NCBI GenBank assembly: GCA_020633125.1
Contig: JACKEH010000086.1
Coordinates: 1 to 7,153, forward strand
DNA from: Sandaracinus sp.
GTDB taxonomy: Bacteria; Myxococcota_A; Polyangia; Polyangiales; Houyiibacteriaceae
Direction: 5' to 3'
Length of the DNA: 7,153 bases
The notes beneath the pieces were generated by a model, which saw only the letters and a list, made by a program, of their open reading frames with translations, made no database searches and was not told where the DNA came from. This document shows positions 1-5,998 of this stretch, in pieces (the stretch's first letter is position 1; each line of letters begins with the position of its first letter). The position numbers and the translations under genes were made by a program.

Positions 1-156
1 CTCGGTCCGAACGCCGCCGAGGTCACGCGCCGGTCGCCTTCGACCGAGGGCTCGAGCCCGGTCCTCACGCTTCCTCCCTTCGAAGGCGACTCGGTCGCGC
101 TCTGGGTCCCCCCCGCTCCGGTGAGTGGACCGGTGCCGCGGGTGCGTCCGCGCTGA
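1..156 (+). CDS. C-terminal end of an unidentified protein (partial, 5' end outside window)
   Basis: Frame 1 is open from the first base to a TGA at 154-156 and gives 51 residues. Third codon positions are mostly G or C, as in the other genes here. The tail contains the stretch LTLPPFEGDSVALWVPPAP and then a Pro/Arg-rich end. An alternating hydrophobic 'LPPF...VALWV' strand close to a C-terminus is reminiscent of the last strand of a beta-sandwich domain in secreted enzymes, but that is only an impression and I do not recognise a family. It would be the gene upstream of the lipoprotein pair, 356 nt away, so it need not share their transcript. Because only a fragment is visible, it could also be chance open frame in high-GC DNA. 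Confidence 0.4.
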   Translation, partial: LGPNAAEVTRRSPSTEGSSPVLTLPPFEGDSVALWVPPAPVSGPVPRVRPR

Positions 157-512
157 TCGCCACTTGCACGTTCCATCCACGCGGGGTGTGCGCGAGGGCG
201 CCGATCGTGGGCGCGACGTCGCGCAACCGCTTCGGTACCTCGTTCCGACACGGCAGGTCGTAGGAGCGCCTCGTACCCACCACGAAGAGAGCGTGTTCGG
301 GTCCACGGATTCGTGAGGCAGGCTCGTGCGCAGACGACGTTCACGAGCGCACGCGATCTCGGGAGGTGTGACCGACGCGACAAAACGCTCACCCAAATGA
401 GGTAGGAGAGAGCCAACACGAGCGCCACTCGCTCCCGCAAACGGGGCAGAACGTTTTTCGCCCACGATTTCCGGCTCGAAATCTCGGCAAGCTGCGCTAA
501 TCGCGCGCCGCC
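157..512. other. Intergenic region, about 356 nt, no convincing gene
   Basis: Short open frames on both strands lack Shine-Dalgarno sequences and recognisable protein features. The region contains a perfect 14-bp palindrome (211-224) and a 7-bp inverted repeat, GCTCGTG (322-328) with CACGAGC (342-348). The most A/T-rich part is about 451-501, including a T5 run at 454-458 and a GCTAAT at 496-501. That is the logical place for the promoter of the downstream lipoprotein pair, but I cannot pair a good -35 with it. Confidence 0.5.
211..224. repeat. Perfect 14-bp palindrome GCGCGACGTCGCGC
   Basis: GCGCGAC is followed directly by its reverse complement GTCGCGC with no spacer, 55 nt after the stop of the upstream partial gene. 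With no loop and no T-tract it is a poor terminator. A protein-binding site or chance in GC-rich DNA are both possible. Confidence 0.4.
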
Positions 513-1076
513 ATGCGCGCGCTCCTCCTGTGGTCCGTGGTGCTCTGGGGTTGTGATCCCTCGGCGCCCGTCGAAGACGACATGCCCCGTCCCGACGCCT
601 CCGTTCTCCGCTTCGACGCGGCGATGCTCGACCCGAGCACGCCGGACGGTGGTTCGCCGCCTCCACCGATCGGTCGCGACGCCGGGAGGGAGGTGCGACG
701 CGACGCCGGCACGTCCGAGACGCGCTACGTCTGCCGAGGGGTCCCGACGAGCTGCTCGCTCGTGTCGAGCTACTCCTGCACCGACCAACTCGGCTGTCGG
801 CTCGACGGCGACTGCACCGGGGTCGCGCGTAGCTGCTACGGCTACTACAGCAGCTACTCCTGCTCTCGTCAGCGTGGCTGCTATTGGTCGACCTACTCCG
901 ACAACTGCAGCGGCAGCGTGCAGAGCTGCCGAAGCCAGTACAGCGAGTTCTCGTGCGAAGACCAAGACGGCTGCCGTTGGGAAGAGACGTGCGGAGGGGT
1001 CGCGAGCTCGTGCAGCTCGTTCTTCACGTCGAGCAGCTGCTACGGCCAGCGCGGTTGCCGTTGGGAGGTGGAGTGA
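513..1076 (+). CDS. Small Cys-rich repeat lipoprotein with four 4-Cys modules
   Basis: A 187-aa predicted exported lipoprotein of unknown function. The N-terminus is a short signal peptide with a lipobox-like L11-W-G-C14; Asp15 follows the lipidated Cys. Residues 15-72 are a low-complexity Asp/Pro/Gly/Ser linker. Residues 74-182 are four tandem modules, C-x6-C-x7/8-C-x5-C, beginning at Cys74, Cys101, Cys132 and Cys160. They share a Gly two residues after the first Cys, an S-C at the second Cys, aromatic/Ser-rich residues between Cys 2 and 3 (for example YGYYSSYS) and Q-x-G-C, usually with Trp two residues on, at the end. Sixteen evenly spaced Cys suggest two disulfides per module in the oxidising envelope. 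The ATG at 513 is chosen because it gives the signal peptide; no clear Shine-Dalgarno precedes it. The stop overlaps the start of the next gene, so the two are almost certainly translated together. No enzymatic motif is seen; a binding or structural role is inference. Confidence 0.85.
   Translation: MRALLLWSVVLWGCDPSAPVEDDMPRPDASVLRFDAAMLDPSTPDGGSPPPPIGRDAGREVRRDAGTSETRYVCRGVPTSCSLVSSYSCTDQLGCRLDGDCTGVARSCYGYYSSYSCSRQRGCYWSTYSDNCSGSVQSCRSQYSEFSCEDQDGCRWEETCGGVASSCSSFFTSSSCYGQRGCRWEVE
1064..1069 (+). promoter_or_regulatory. Strong Shine-Dalgarno GGAGGT for the large lipoprotein, inside the end of the preceding gene
   Basis: GGAGGT lies 6 nt before the ATG at 1076-1078. The upstream stop TGA (1074-1076) and this ATG share one base (TGATG). 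An in-frame GTG at 1073 is also possible but sits closer to the ribosome site. The arrangement fixes the start well downstream of the longest open frame and supports translational coupling. Confidence 0.85.
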
Positions 1077-3973
1077 TGTGGCGAGTCGATCTTCGCGGCG
1101 CGGGGTCTGCGACCTCGTCCTTGCGGCTCCTCTTCGCGGGGCTCTTCCTCGTCGCCTGCGGCGGCAGCAGCGAAGGCACGCCGGACGGCAGCGTGGGCAC
1201 GCGCCGCTTCGCCGAACCCTGCGAGACGGTCGACGATTGTGAGTCCGGCCTCTGCCTCGCCACGGGCTCGGACACCGCGGTGTGCACGGTGCTCTGCGAG
1301 TCCGACGCCGATTGTCCGAACGGCGCGAGCTGGGGATGCATCGCGGCAGAAGGCTTCGAGCCTCGCATCTGCGGTTGCGCGGTCGACGCCGACGAAGAGA
1401 TCTGCGGCGACGGTCGCGACAACGACTGCAACGGGCGCACGGACGACTGCCGCATCTGCGACGGCCGTTACGTGGCCCAAGACGATCCCGAGCATTGCGG
1501 CGCGTGTGGCGTGTCGTGCGGCGCGGGCAACATCTGCCTCGACGGCGAATGCGTGTGCTCCGGCGCCGGCGACGAACGCTGCGACGGGGCTTGCGTGGAC
1601 GTGTCGTCGAGCCCTTTCCACTGCGGCGGTTGCGGCAACGCCTGCGAATCGGGCCGGGAATGCATCGAAGGCGCGTGCGGATGCCCGGACAATCGCCCCG
1701 ACTTCTGCGACGCGCGCGGTTGCGTGGACTTCGACACCGACCCGCGCCACTGCGGCGCGTGCGGCAACGCGTGTCCGACCGGGCAGACCTGCCGCGGCGG
1801 CGAATGCGCGTGTCCCGCGGACGGCGGCCAGACCTATTGCGGCTCGCAATGCATCGACGTGCGCTCGAACGCCGCGAACTGCGGTTCGTGCGGAAACGCC
1901 TGCCCCAGCGGGATCTCGTGCGTCGGCGGCGAATGCGACTGCGGCCTCGGCCAAGAGGTCTGCGGCTCGTCGTGCACGAACGTCAGCGTGGACCAGGCCA
2001 ACTGCGGCGCGTGTGGCACCCGTTGCCGCGTCGACCAGACATGCACCGGAGGGCGCTGCGCGTGCGCGCCGGGTCAGCGGGAATGCGGCGGCGTCTGCAT
2101 CGACACGTCCTTCGACACGTTCAACTGCGGCGGCTGCGGGGTGGTCTGCCCGGCCGGCGCGTCGTGCAACTCCGGTGTCTGCCAATGCGGCTCGCGCGAA
2201 CAGGTCTGCGACGGACGTTGCCAAGACGTCTACTCCGACGAACGGAACTGCGGTCGGTGCGGCAACACCTGCAACTCGGGCGAGCTCTGCTCCTTCGGCT
2301 CGTGCGGATGCAGCTCGGGTGTGTATTGCGGCACGACGTGCATGCCCGCGAACGACCGCGCGAACTGTGGGGCCTGCGGCAACGTCTGTGGCGCGTCCCA
2401 AACCTGCACCTCGGGCAGCTGCCGGTGCTCGATCTCGGGAACCACGGCGTGCGGCACCGAGTGTTTCGACCTTCGCACCGACGAAGCGAACTGCGGCACC
2501 TGCGGCACCGTCTGCCGCGCGGGTGAAACCTGCACCTCCGGCCGTTGCGCGTGCCCGAGCGGGCAGACCTGGTGCGAGAGCGCGGGCACGTGCGTGAGCC
2601 TGTCGACCGACGAGGCGAACTGCGGCGGATGTGGCGTCACGTGCCGCGACACCGAGCAGTGCCTCTCGGGCTCGTGCCGCTGTCCGTTCAGCAACCAAGC
2701 GTGGTGCGACGGCGCGTGCATCGACGTCGCCTCGAACCCCAGCAACTGCGGCTCGTGCGGCAACGTCTGCGCCGCCGACTCGGTGTGCTCCGCGCGCTCG
2801 TGCCGCTGCTCCATCAGCGGACAGACCTCGTGCGGCGCCGACGGCTGCCGTGATCTGCAGACCGACCTGCAGCACTGCGGCTCGTGCGGAAACGCCTGCG
2901 CCGGCGGGCAATACTGCGCGAGCGGCAACTGCTTGTGCCCCGTCGCCACGCCCGGTTCCCCGATCACGGCCGGCACGTCCTCGGGTCCCTTCGTCTGGGA
3001 CTCGGTGTGGGACGGAACTCGTCTCGCGTCCGCGCAAATCGAAGAGGGCAGCTCGGTGGAGATCTCGTGGATCGACGCCGCGGGCACGGCGGGCTCGAGG
3101 CTCGTCGCCACCGGAATCGACGCCCCTGCCGACGTCTGGCGGGTGCGCATCACCCCGAGCGCGATGGGCTGGAACGTGCTGATTCAAGCCGCTCCTTACG
3201 ACACGGGCGTGGTGGGTCACTACCTCGTTCGAGTCGCGTCCAACGGCAGCGTGATCGGCACCCGCCAGCTCGACTCGTCGATCGCGGCGTGGACTCACGC
3301 CGACCTCACCTACGTGCCCGGCACCGGCCCCGTGCTCACGTGGATCACCGGAACGCCGGCGACTGCGTTCCTCCGCGTGCTCGCGGAAGACGGCACGAAC
3401 CTCGGCTCGCCGGTGGTGCTCGGGAACGTGACCGGCGTGCCGGCCGTCGCCTGGGACGGCGCGAGCGAGCTCGCAGTGACGGTGGCCAACACGTCGACCG
3501 GACGCCTTCGCACCTACTTCTTGTCGAGCGCGCTCTCGCTGCTCACGACCCGCGACGACACGGGCAGCGTGGTGACCAACGAGCGGCCCTTCCTGCAAGG
3601 CCGCGCGGGGCAGTGGCTCGTGCTGGCACGGAGCACGACCACGACGACGCGTGTGGTGACTGGCGCTCGGCTCGAGACCGGCGCGACGCGTTCGCTGGCG
3701 CATCCACGAAGCGTGCATTGGGTCGGCAACGAAGCGACCGTGCTCTCGGGCGGTGCTGCGCCCTTCGGCTCGACCACGACGCCGACGCTCTTCCGCCGAT
3801 TCGAGGCGACGAGCGCGCTCACGCCGGTCGACGCGGCGCTCACCCTCAGCTCGTTCGAGATCGCCCTCGGCGTCGCGCGAGTCTCTCCCACGCGTGCGCT
3901 CGTCCTCGGCGTCGACGCGGACGCGATCGGTACCTACGGCGCCGTGCTCGACCTGGGCGACTGCCCGCGTTGA
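1076..3973 (+). CDS. Large lipoprotein: MopE-like motif, twelve 8-Cys repeats, C-terminal beta-propeller-like domain
   Basis: A 965-aa predicted surface or periplasmic lipoprotein. The signal peptide ends in lipobox L25-V-A-C28, followed by Gly-rich sequence. Residues 49-101 are a Cys-rich head with D-C-x2-G-x-C and D-x-D-C-P patterns. Residues 108-125 (EICGDGRDNDCNGRTDDC) match the CxDGxDNDCxG motif of MopE-type putative metal-binding repeats. Residues 140-621 hold twelve tandem units of 39-43 residues, each starting [HN]CGxCG, with pattern C-x2-C-x3-C-x5-C-x4-C-x-C-x5-8-C-x3-5-C; the last unit lacks the final two Cys. Residues 622-965 are nearly Cys-free and beta-rich, with recurring W-D-G and D-x-x-G motifs, suggesting a propeller. 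The whole protein has about 109 Cys. Similar repeat proteins abound in myxobacteria and are sometimes mislabelled tryptophan synthase alpha chain; nothing here supports that enzyme. Probable role: extracellular binding or cell-surface structure, inferred only. Confidence 0.9.
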   Translation: MWRVDLRGAGSATSSLRLLFAGLFLVACGGSSEGTPDGSVGTRRFAEPCETVDDCESGLCLATGSDTAVCTVLCESDADCPNGASWGCIAAEGFEPRICGCAVDADEEICGDGRDNDCNGRTDDCRICDGRYVAQDDPEHCGACGVSCGAGNICLDGECVCSGAGDERCDGACVDVSSSPFHCGGCGNACESGRECIEGACGCPDNRPDFCDARGCVDFDTDPRHCGACGNACPTGQTCRGGECACPADGGQTYCGSQCIDVRSNAANCGSCGNACPSGISCVGGECDCGLGQEVCGSSCTNVSVDQANCGACGTRCRVDQTCTGGRCACAPGQRECGGVCIDTSFDTFNCGGCGVVCPAGASCNSGVCQCGSREQVCDGRCQDVYSDERNCGRCGNTCNSGELCSFGSCGCSSGVYCGTTCMPANDRANCGACGNVCGASQTCTSGSCRCSISGTTACGTECFDLRTDEANCGTCGTVCRAGETCTSGRCACPSGQTWCESAGTCVSLSTDEANCGGCGVTCRDTEQCLSGSCRCPFSNQAWCDGACIDVASNPSNCGSCGNVCAADSVCSARSCRCSISGQTSCGADGCRDLQTDLQHCGSCGNACAGGQYCASGNCLCPVATPGSPITAGTSSGPFVWDSVWDGTRLASAQIEEGSSVEISWIDAAGTAGSRLVATGIDAPADVWRVRITPSAMGWNVLIQAAPYDTGVVGHYLVRVASNGSVIGTRQLDSSIAAWTHADLTYVPGTGPVLTWITGTPATAFLRVLAEDGTNLGSPVVLGNVTGVPAVAWDGASELAVTVANTSTGRLRTYFLSSALSLLTTRDDTGSVVTNERPFLQGRAGQWLVLARSTTTTTRVVTGARLETGATRSLAHPRSVHWVGNEATVLSGGAAPFGSTTTPTLFRRFEATSALTPVDAALTLSSFEIALGVARVSPTRALVLGVDADAIGTYGAVLDLGDCPR
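1493..2938 (+). repeat. Twelve tandem coding repeats, 117-129 bp each, encoding 8-Cys modules
   Basis: Units start at the codon for H or N before CGxCG, and the first eleven are 42, 43, 43, 41, 41, 41, 39, 42, 43, 42 and 43 codons long; the twelfth is truncated after its sixth Cys. At the protein level the Cys frame is nearly invariant while other positions differ freely, and DNA identity between units is only moderate. That points to an old array under selection for the Cys scaffold and not to recent expansion. Confidence 0.9.
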
Positions 3974-3999
3974 TCTCCGTGTCGGCGGGCGCCTCGCGG

Positions 4000-4017
4000 C
4001 GTTCGCCGAACGGTTCG
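4000..4017. promoter_or_regulatory. Overlapping inverted repeats, possible operator
   Basis: CGTTCG-C-CGAACG (4000-4012) is a palindrome around one base. Its right arm overlaps a second one, CGAAC-G-GTTCG (4007-4017). The result is three alternating half-sites at 6-bp steps, about 90 nt before the candidate -10. No known regulator site is matched; the half-sites resemble those of the Gram-positive LexA box, but the 1-bp spacing is wrong for it. Confidence 0.35.
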
Positions 4018-4099
4018 TTCCACACGTGCGTTCCATCGCATACGGGACGGTTCGTTGCGCCTGTGCGTCTCCCTTCGCGGACGAGCCTTCGCTAGTTTC

Positions 4100-4138
4100 C
4101 GAGCGCCTGCAGGTGGCAGGCGTGGGCGCTCGGCGCCC
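4100..4138 (+). other. Mutually exclusive stem-loops just before the cytochrome ribosome site
   Basis: Structure A pairs CGAGCGCC (4100-4107) with GGCGCTCG (4125-4132). Structure B instead forms two hairpins: CGCCTGC (4104-4110) with GCAGGCG (4116-4122), and GGGCGC (4124-4129) with GCGCCC (4133-4138). B's second stem ends directly at the GGAGG Shine-Dalgarno (4139-4143). All stems are perfect. Alternation could affect translation, but GC-rich DNA forms such stems easily. Confidence 0.35.
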
Positions 4139-4148
4139 GGAGGCACGC

Positions 4149-4649
4149 ATGACGAAACGAAGGATCGCGAGCATCGGGCTCGCGTCGATGCTCTGGTCTT
4201 GTGGTGGCGGCGCGGCCGAGCCCACGCCCGAGCCCGAGGGCACCGCCGGTCACGAAGAAGCGACGACCGAAACCGAGTCGACCGAAGGGCCCGCCATCGC
4301 GTGGGCGGACATGAACCACGAGCAGAAGGGCGCGTACATGCGCGACGTCGTCACGCCGCAGATGCGCGCGCTCTTCCAAGCGTTCGACGCCGAGCACTAC
4401 GCGGACTTCGGATGCGCGACCTGCCACGGGGACAACGCGCGCGAGGTGGACTTCCACATGCCGAACGACCTCGCGCCCCTGAACCCGGCGAACATCCCCG
4501 CGATGTTCCAGAGCGAGCACCCGGGCGCGGTCTTCATGACCCAACAGGTGTGGCCGAAGATGGTCGAGTTGCTCGGCGCGGAGCCGTACAACCCGGAGAC
4601 GCACCAGGGCTTCGGCTGCCTCGGCTGCCACGCGACCGCCGCGCACTGA
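4149..4649 (+). CDS. Diheme c-type cytochrome lipoprotein
   Basis: A 166-aa predicted exported electron-transfer protein. The signal peptide (KRR near the start, then a hydrophobic run) ends in a lipobox-like L15-W-S-C18, followed by a Glu/Thr/Pro-rich linker to about residue 48. Two CxxCH haem c attachment motifs are present: CATCH at 89-93 and CLGCH at 157-161, the latter five residues from the C-terminus. Between them are several Met and His residues that could be distal ligands (for example the MPND and MFQSEHPG segments). The conserved-looking stretch before the first haem, with R-x-V-V-x-P-x-M and L-F-Q-A-F-D-A, resembles small uncharacterised cytochromes I associate with myxobacteria and planctomycetes. 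The ATG at 4149 has GGAGG 5 nt upstream and gives the signal peptide; longer upstream reading is rejected. The partner oxidoreductase is not visible nearby. Function beyond electron transfer is unknown. Confidence 0.9.
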   Translation: MTKRRIASIGLASMLWSCGGGAAEPTPEPEGTAGHEEATTETESTEGPAIAWADMNHEQKGAYMRDVVTPQMRALFQAFDAEHYADFGCATCHGDNAREVDFHMPNDLAPLNPANIPAMFQSEHPGAVFMTQQVWPKMVELLGAEPYNPETHQGFGCLGCHATAAH

Positions 4650-4738
4650 AGCGGAATCCTGCCCGGCGGAGCGGACGTCAGTCCGTGGAGCGGCAGGAAT
4701 CCGCGAAGCTGCCGCCCCCACGCGCGAACTGAAGCGGA
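4645..4738. repeat. 11-bp direct repeat ACTGAAGCGGA flanking a hairpin
   Basis: ACTGAAGCGGA occurs at 4645-4655, spanning the cytochrome stop codon, and again at 4728-4738. The large inverted repeat lies between the copies. The match extends imperfectly to the left (GCGC before both copies). It could be a trace of a local duplication. Confidence 0.5.
4651..4704. repeat. Large imperfect inverted repeat after the cytochrome gene
   Basis: GCGGAATCCTGCC (4651-4663) pairs with GGCAGGAATCCGC (4692-4704) at 12 of 13 positions. An inner perfect stem, CGGAC (4672-4676) with GTCCG (4681-4685), has a GTCA loop. It starts 1 nt after the cytochrome stop codon. There is no following T-tract, so it may protect the mRNA 3' end or act in Rho-dependent ending and not as a classical terminator. 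Confidence 0.55.
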
Positions 4739-4748
4739 GACGATCGAC

Positions 4749-4780
4749 GAAGCCGCCTCCTACACGGGGCGGCTTCTTCG
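4749..4780. terminator. Probable terminator between the convergent genes
   Basis: GAAGCCGCC (4749-4757) and GGCGGCTTC (4768-4776) form a perfect 9-bp stem with a 10-nt loop, followed by TTCG on the plus strand. It lies midway between the convergent cytochrome and TerB-like genes and could serve both strands. The T-tract is weak, as is common in high-GC genomes. Confidence 0.6.
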
Positions 4781-4824
4781 TGCGCGAGCCACCCCAGCTC
4801 TTCGTGCGCGATCGACGACGTCCT

Positions 4825-5985
4825 TCAGCGACGCGCGCCGAGCGCGTTCGTGACGTCGTCGCGCGTGAGCGGCTCGCCACGTACGAACCGACGTCGGAGC
4901 GCGTGAAGGCCGGCGAGCCCGCTTCGGCCGGCGAGCGTCTGAAGCTCCTGCACGAGCTTTCGCTCGCCGCGCGAGATGCGCCCGTCCATCACCGACGCGA
5001 CCATCAACACCTCGAGCACGCGATCGCGCTCGGCTTCGGTGAGCGCCACGAAACGCTCACGAAAGAGACGCGTGTCGTCGAGCGGTACGCCCTCGGGAAC
5101 GTGGCCGAGCCCCCGGTCGATGGCGTCGAGCAGCGCCAAGAGGTTCGGGTGTTGGTCGTGGGTGCTCACGATGCTGCCACCGACCGCCATGTGCGCGGCG
5201 ACGCGAGCGTCTTCGGTGAGCGCGTCGCGGGATCCGTCGCGTGGAAAGAGCGCTTCGGCGAGCTCGGTGGCGGCCGAAGGACCGAGCGCGCGCAGCCGCG
5301 CCTCACGAATCACGCGCCACGCCACGACGGCGTCCCAGAACGCCGTCACCGGCACCGCGACCCACACGAGCCATGCGCGCAGCAACGAACGCCCCGCGGC
5401 GCGGCGAATCAGCGCCTTCGCGAGGAACGCGGTGAGCCCGACCTTCGCCTTGTAGAGAAGGCCGACGCTCGCGAGCCAGAGCTTCGACGCCTCGCGGTGC
5501 GCGTCGATGCCCTTCGCGGTGCGTGGGTTCGGAAGCTCGAGCGCGGCACGGGCGAGCGCGAGCGCCGTCGTGCGTGGCTCGTCTTTGTCGCCGAAGAGCG
5601 GGAGGCCCGCGGCCACCGCGAGTCGGTGCACGGAGCGAAGCCCGTCCCAGTAGAGCAGCGCGATCTCGAGCACCGCGGTGACACCGACGGTCGGGCCCAC
5701 GATCGCCCAGAAGAGCAGCTGCTGATCGAAGCTCGCCGCGTCGGGATCGTCGCCGAGGATCGCCGACGCCTCGATCTCCACCAGCGCGCCGATGGCCGCC
5801 GTGAACGCGCCGATCAACCCCGCACGAAAGACGACGCCCAGCTCGATGCGTCGGAGCTGGGCGCGTTCTTCGGTGTCGAGCACGTGGACGGCGTCGTCGA
5901 CCCGCGCCGGCACACGACCGTACGCGCGCTCCAGGTAACGGAGCGCGAAACGTTCGAGTCGACCGAGCTCCGGCGTGTCCGCCAT
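4825..5985 (-). CDS. Membrane protein with C-terminal TerB-like domain
   Basis: A 386-aa protein of unknown function. Predicted membrane segments are around residues 51-70, 91-112 and 203-222; the weakly hydrophobic helix at 171-190 may be amphipathic. The first two segments are separated by a short acidic loop (about 78-88). The soluble C-terminal part (about 318-371) has the pattern of the tellurite-resistance TerB fold: a helix with LMVASVMDGRIS, an Asp-Gly pair (334-335) and a following Glu341 (x-x-G-E-R). TerB-like domains are found in many proteins unrelated to tellurite, so no such role is claimed. The layout resembles conserved uncharacterised membrane proteins of myxobacteria and leptospires. 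The ATG at 5985 lies 13 nt after the typA stop, with no clear Shine-Dalgarno, suggesting cotranscription and coupled translation with typA. Confidence 0.82.
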   Translation of the reverse strand: MADTPELGRLERFALRYLERAYGRVPARVDDAVHVLDTEERAQLRRIELGVVFRAGLIGAFTAAIGALVEIEASAILGDDPDAASFDQQLLFWAIVGPTVGVTAVLEIALLYWDGLRSVHRLAVAAGLPLFGDKDEPRTTALALARAALELPNPRTAKGIDAHREASKLWLASVGLLYKAKVGLTAFLAKALIRRAAGRSLLRAWLVWVAVPVTAFWDAVVAWRVIREARLRALGPSAATELAEALFPRDGSRDALTEDARVAAHMAVGGSIVSTHDQHPNLLALLDAIDRGLGHVPEGVPLDDTRLFRERFVALTEAERDRVLEVLMVASVMDGRISRGERKLVQELQTLAGRSGLAGLHALRRRFVRGEPLTRDDVTNALGARR

Positions 5986-5998
5986 GGCTCGGTGGCGC

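Larger units (their letters stand above)
3974..4148 (+). promoter_or_regulatory. Intergenic leader upstream of the diheme cytochrome gene
   Basis: This 175-nt gap contains a cluster of GTTCG/CGAAC half-sites at 4001-4017, a 10-bp direct repeat ACGGTTCGTT at 4010-4019 and 4047-4056, a possible -10-like GCTAGT at 4091-4096 and mutually exclusive hairpins at 4100-4138. No good -35 pairs with the GCTAGT. The gap makes an independent promoter for the cytochrome plausible, but the promoter itself is not proven by sequence. Confidence 0.4.

Noticed and set aside
65..283. 72-codon minus-strand open frame starting with GTG at 283
   Set aside because: The first 50 codons have fairly gene-like third positions, but there is no Shine-Dalgarno, the tail is Arg-rich and it overlaps the likelier plus-strand gene end. 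A real small protein is not excluded.
322..348. 7-bp inverted repeat GCTCGTG/CACGAGC as a terminator
   Set aside because: The 13-nt loop and absence of a T-run make it weak, and it lies 166 nt after the only stop codon it could serve.
1239..2597. Plus-strand open frames of about 450 and 415 codons overlapping the Cys-repeat region
   Set aside because: Translations are Ala/Arg/Thr- or Arg/Leu-rich shadows of the repeated GC-rich codons, with no start signal and no family resemblance.
1493..2938. Possible CRISPR array or recent tandem duplication in the repeat block
   Set aside because: Repeats are in frame, differ in DNA sequence and length (39-43 codons) and have no unique spacers; they are protein modules.
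1076..3973. Tryptophan synthase alpha chain annotation
   Set aside because: This name is sometimes transferred to CGxCGNxC-repeat proteins; the sequence shows a secreted Cys-rich lipoprotein and no TIM-barrel motifs.
4007..4017. LexA (SOS) box
   Set aside because: Half-sites CGAAC/GTTCG are present, but the spacer is 1 bp instead of the 4 bp of the Gram-positive-type box.
1040..4243. Very long minus-strand open frame (about 1067 codons) opposite the large lipoprotein
   Set aside because: Its product is Ala/Arg-rich low-complexity sequence with no domain or signal. It mirrors the repeated Cys/Gly codons and the lack of AT-rich stop codons on the antisense of a high-GC gene. The plus frame has a lipobox, SD and conserved Cys spacing.
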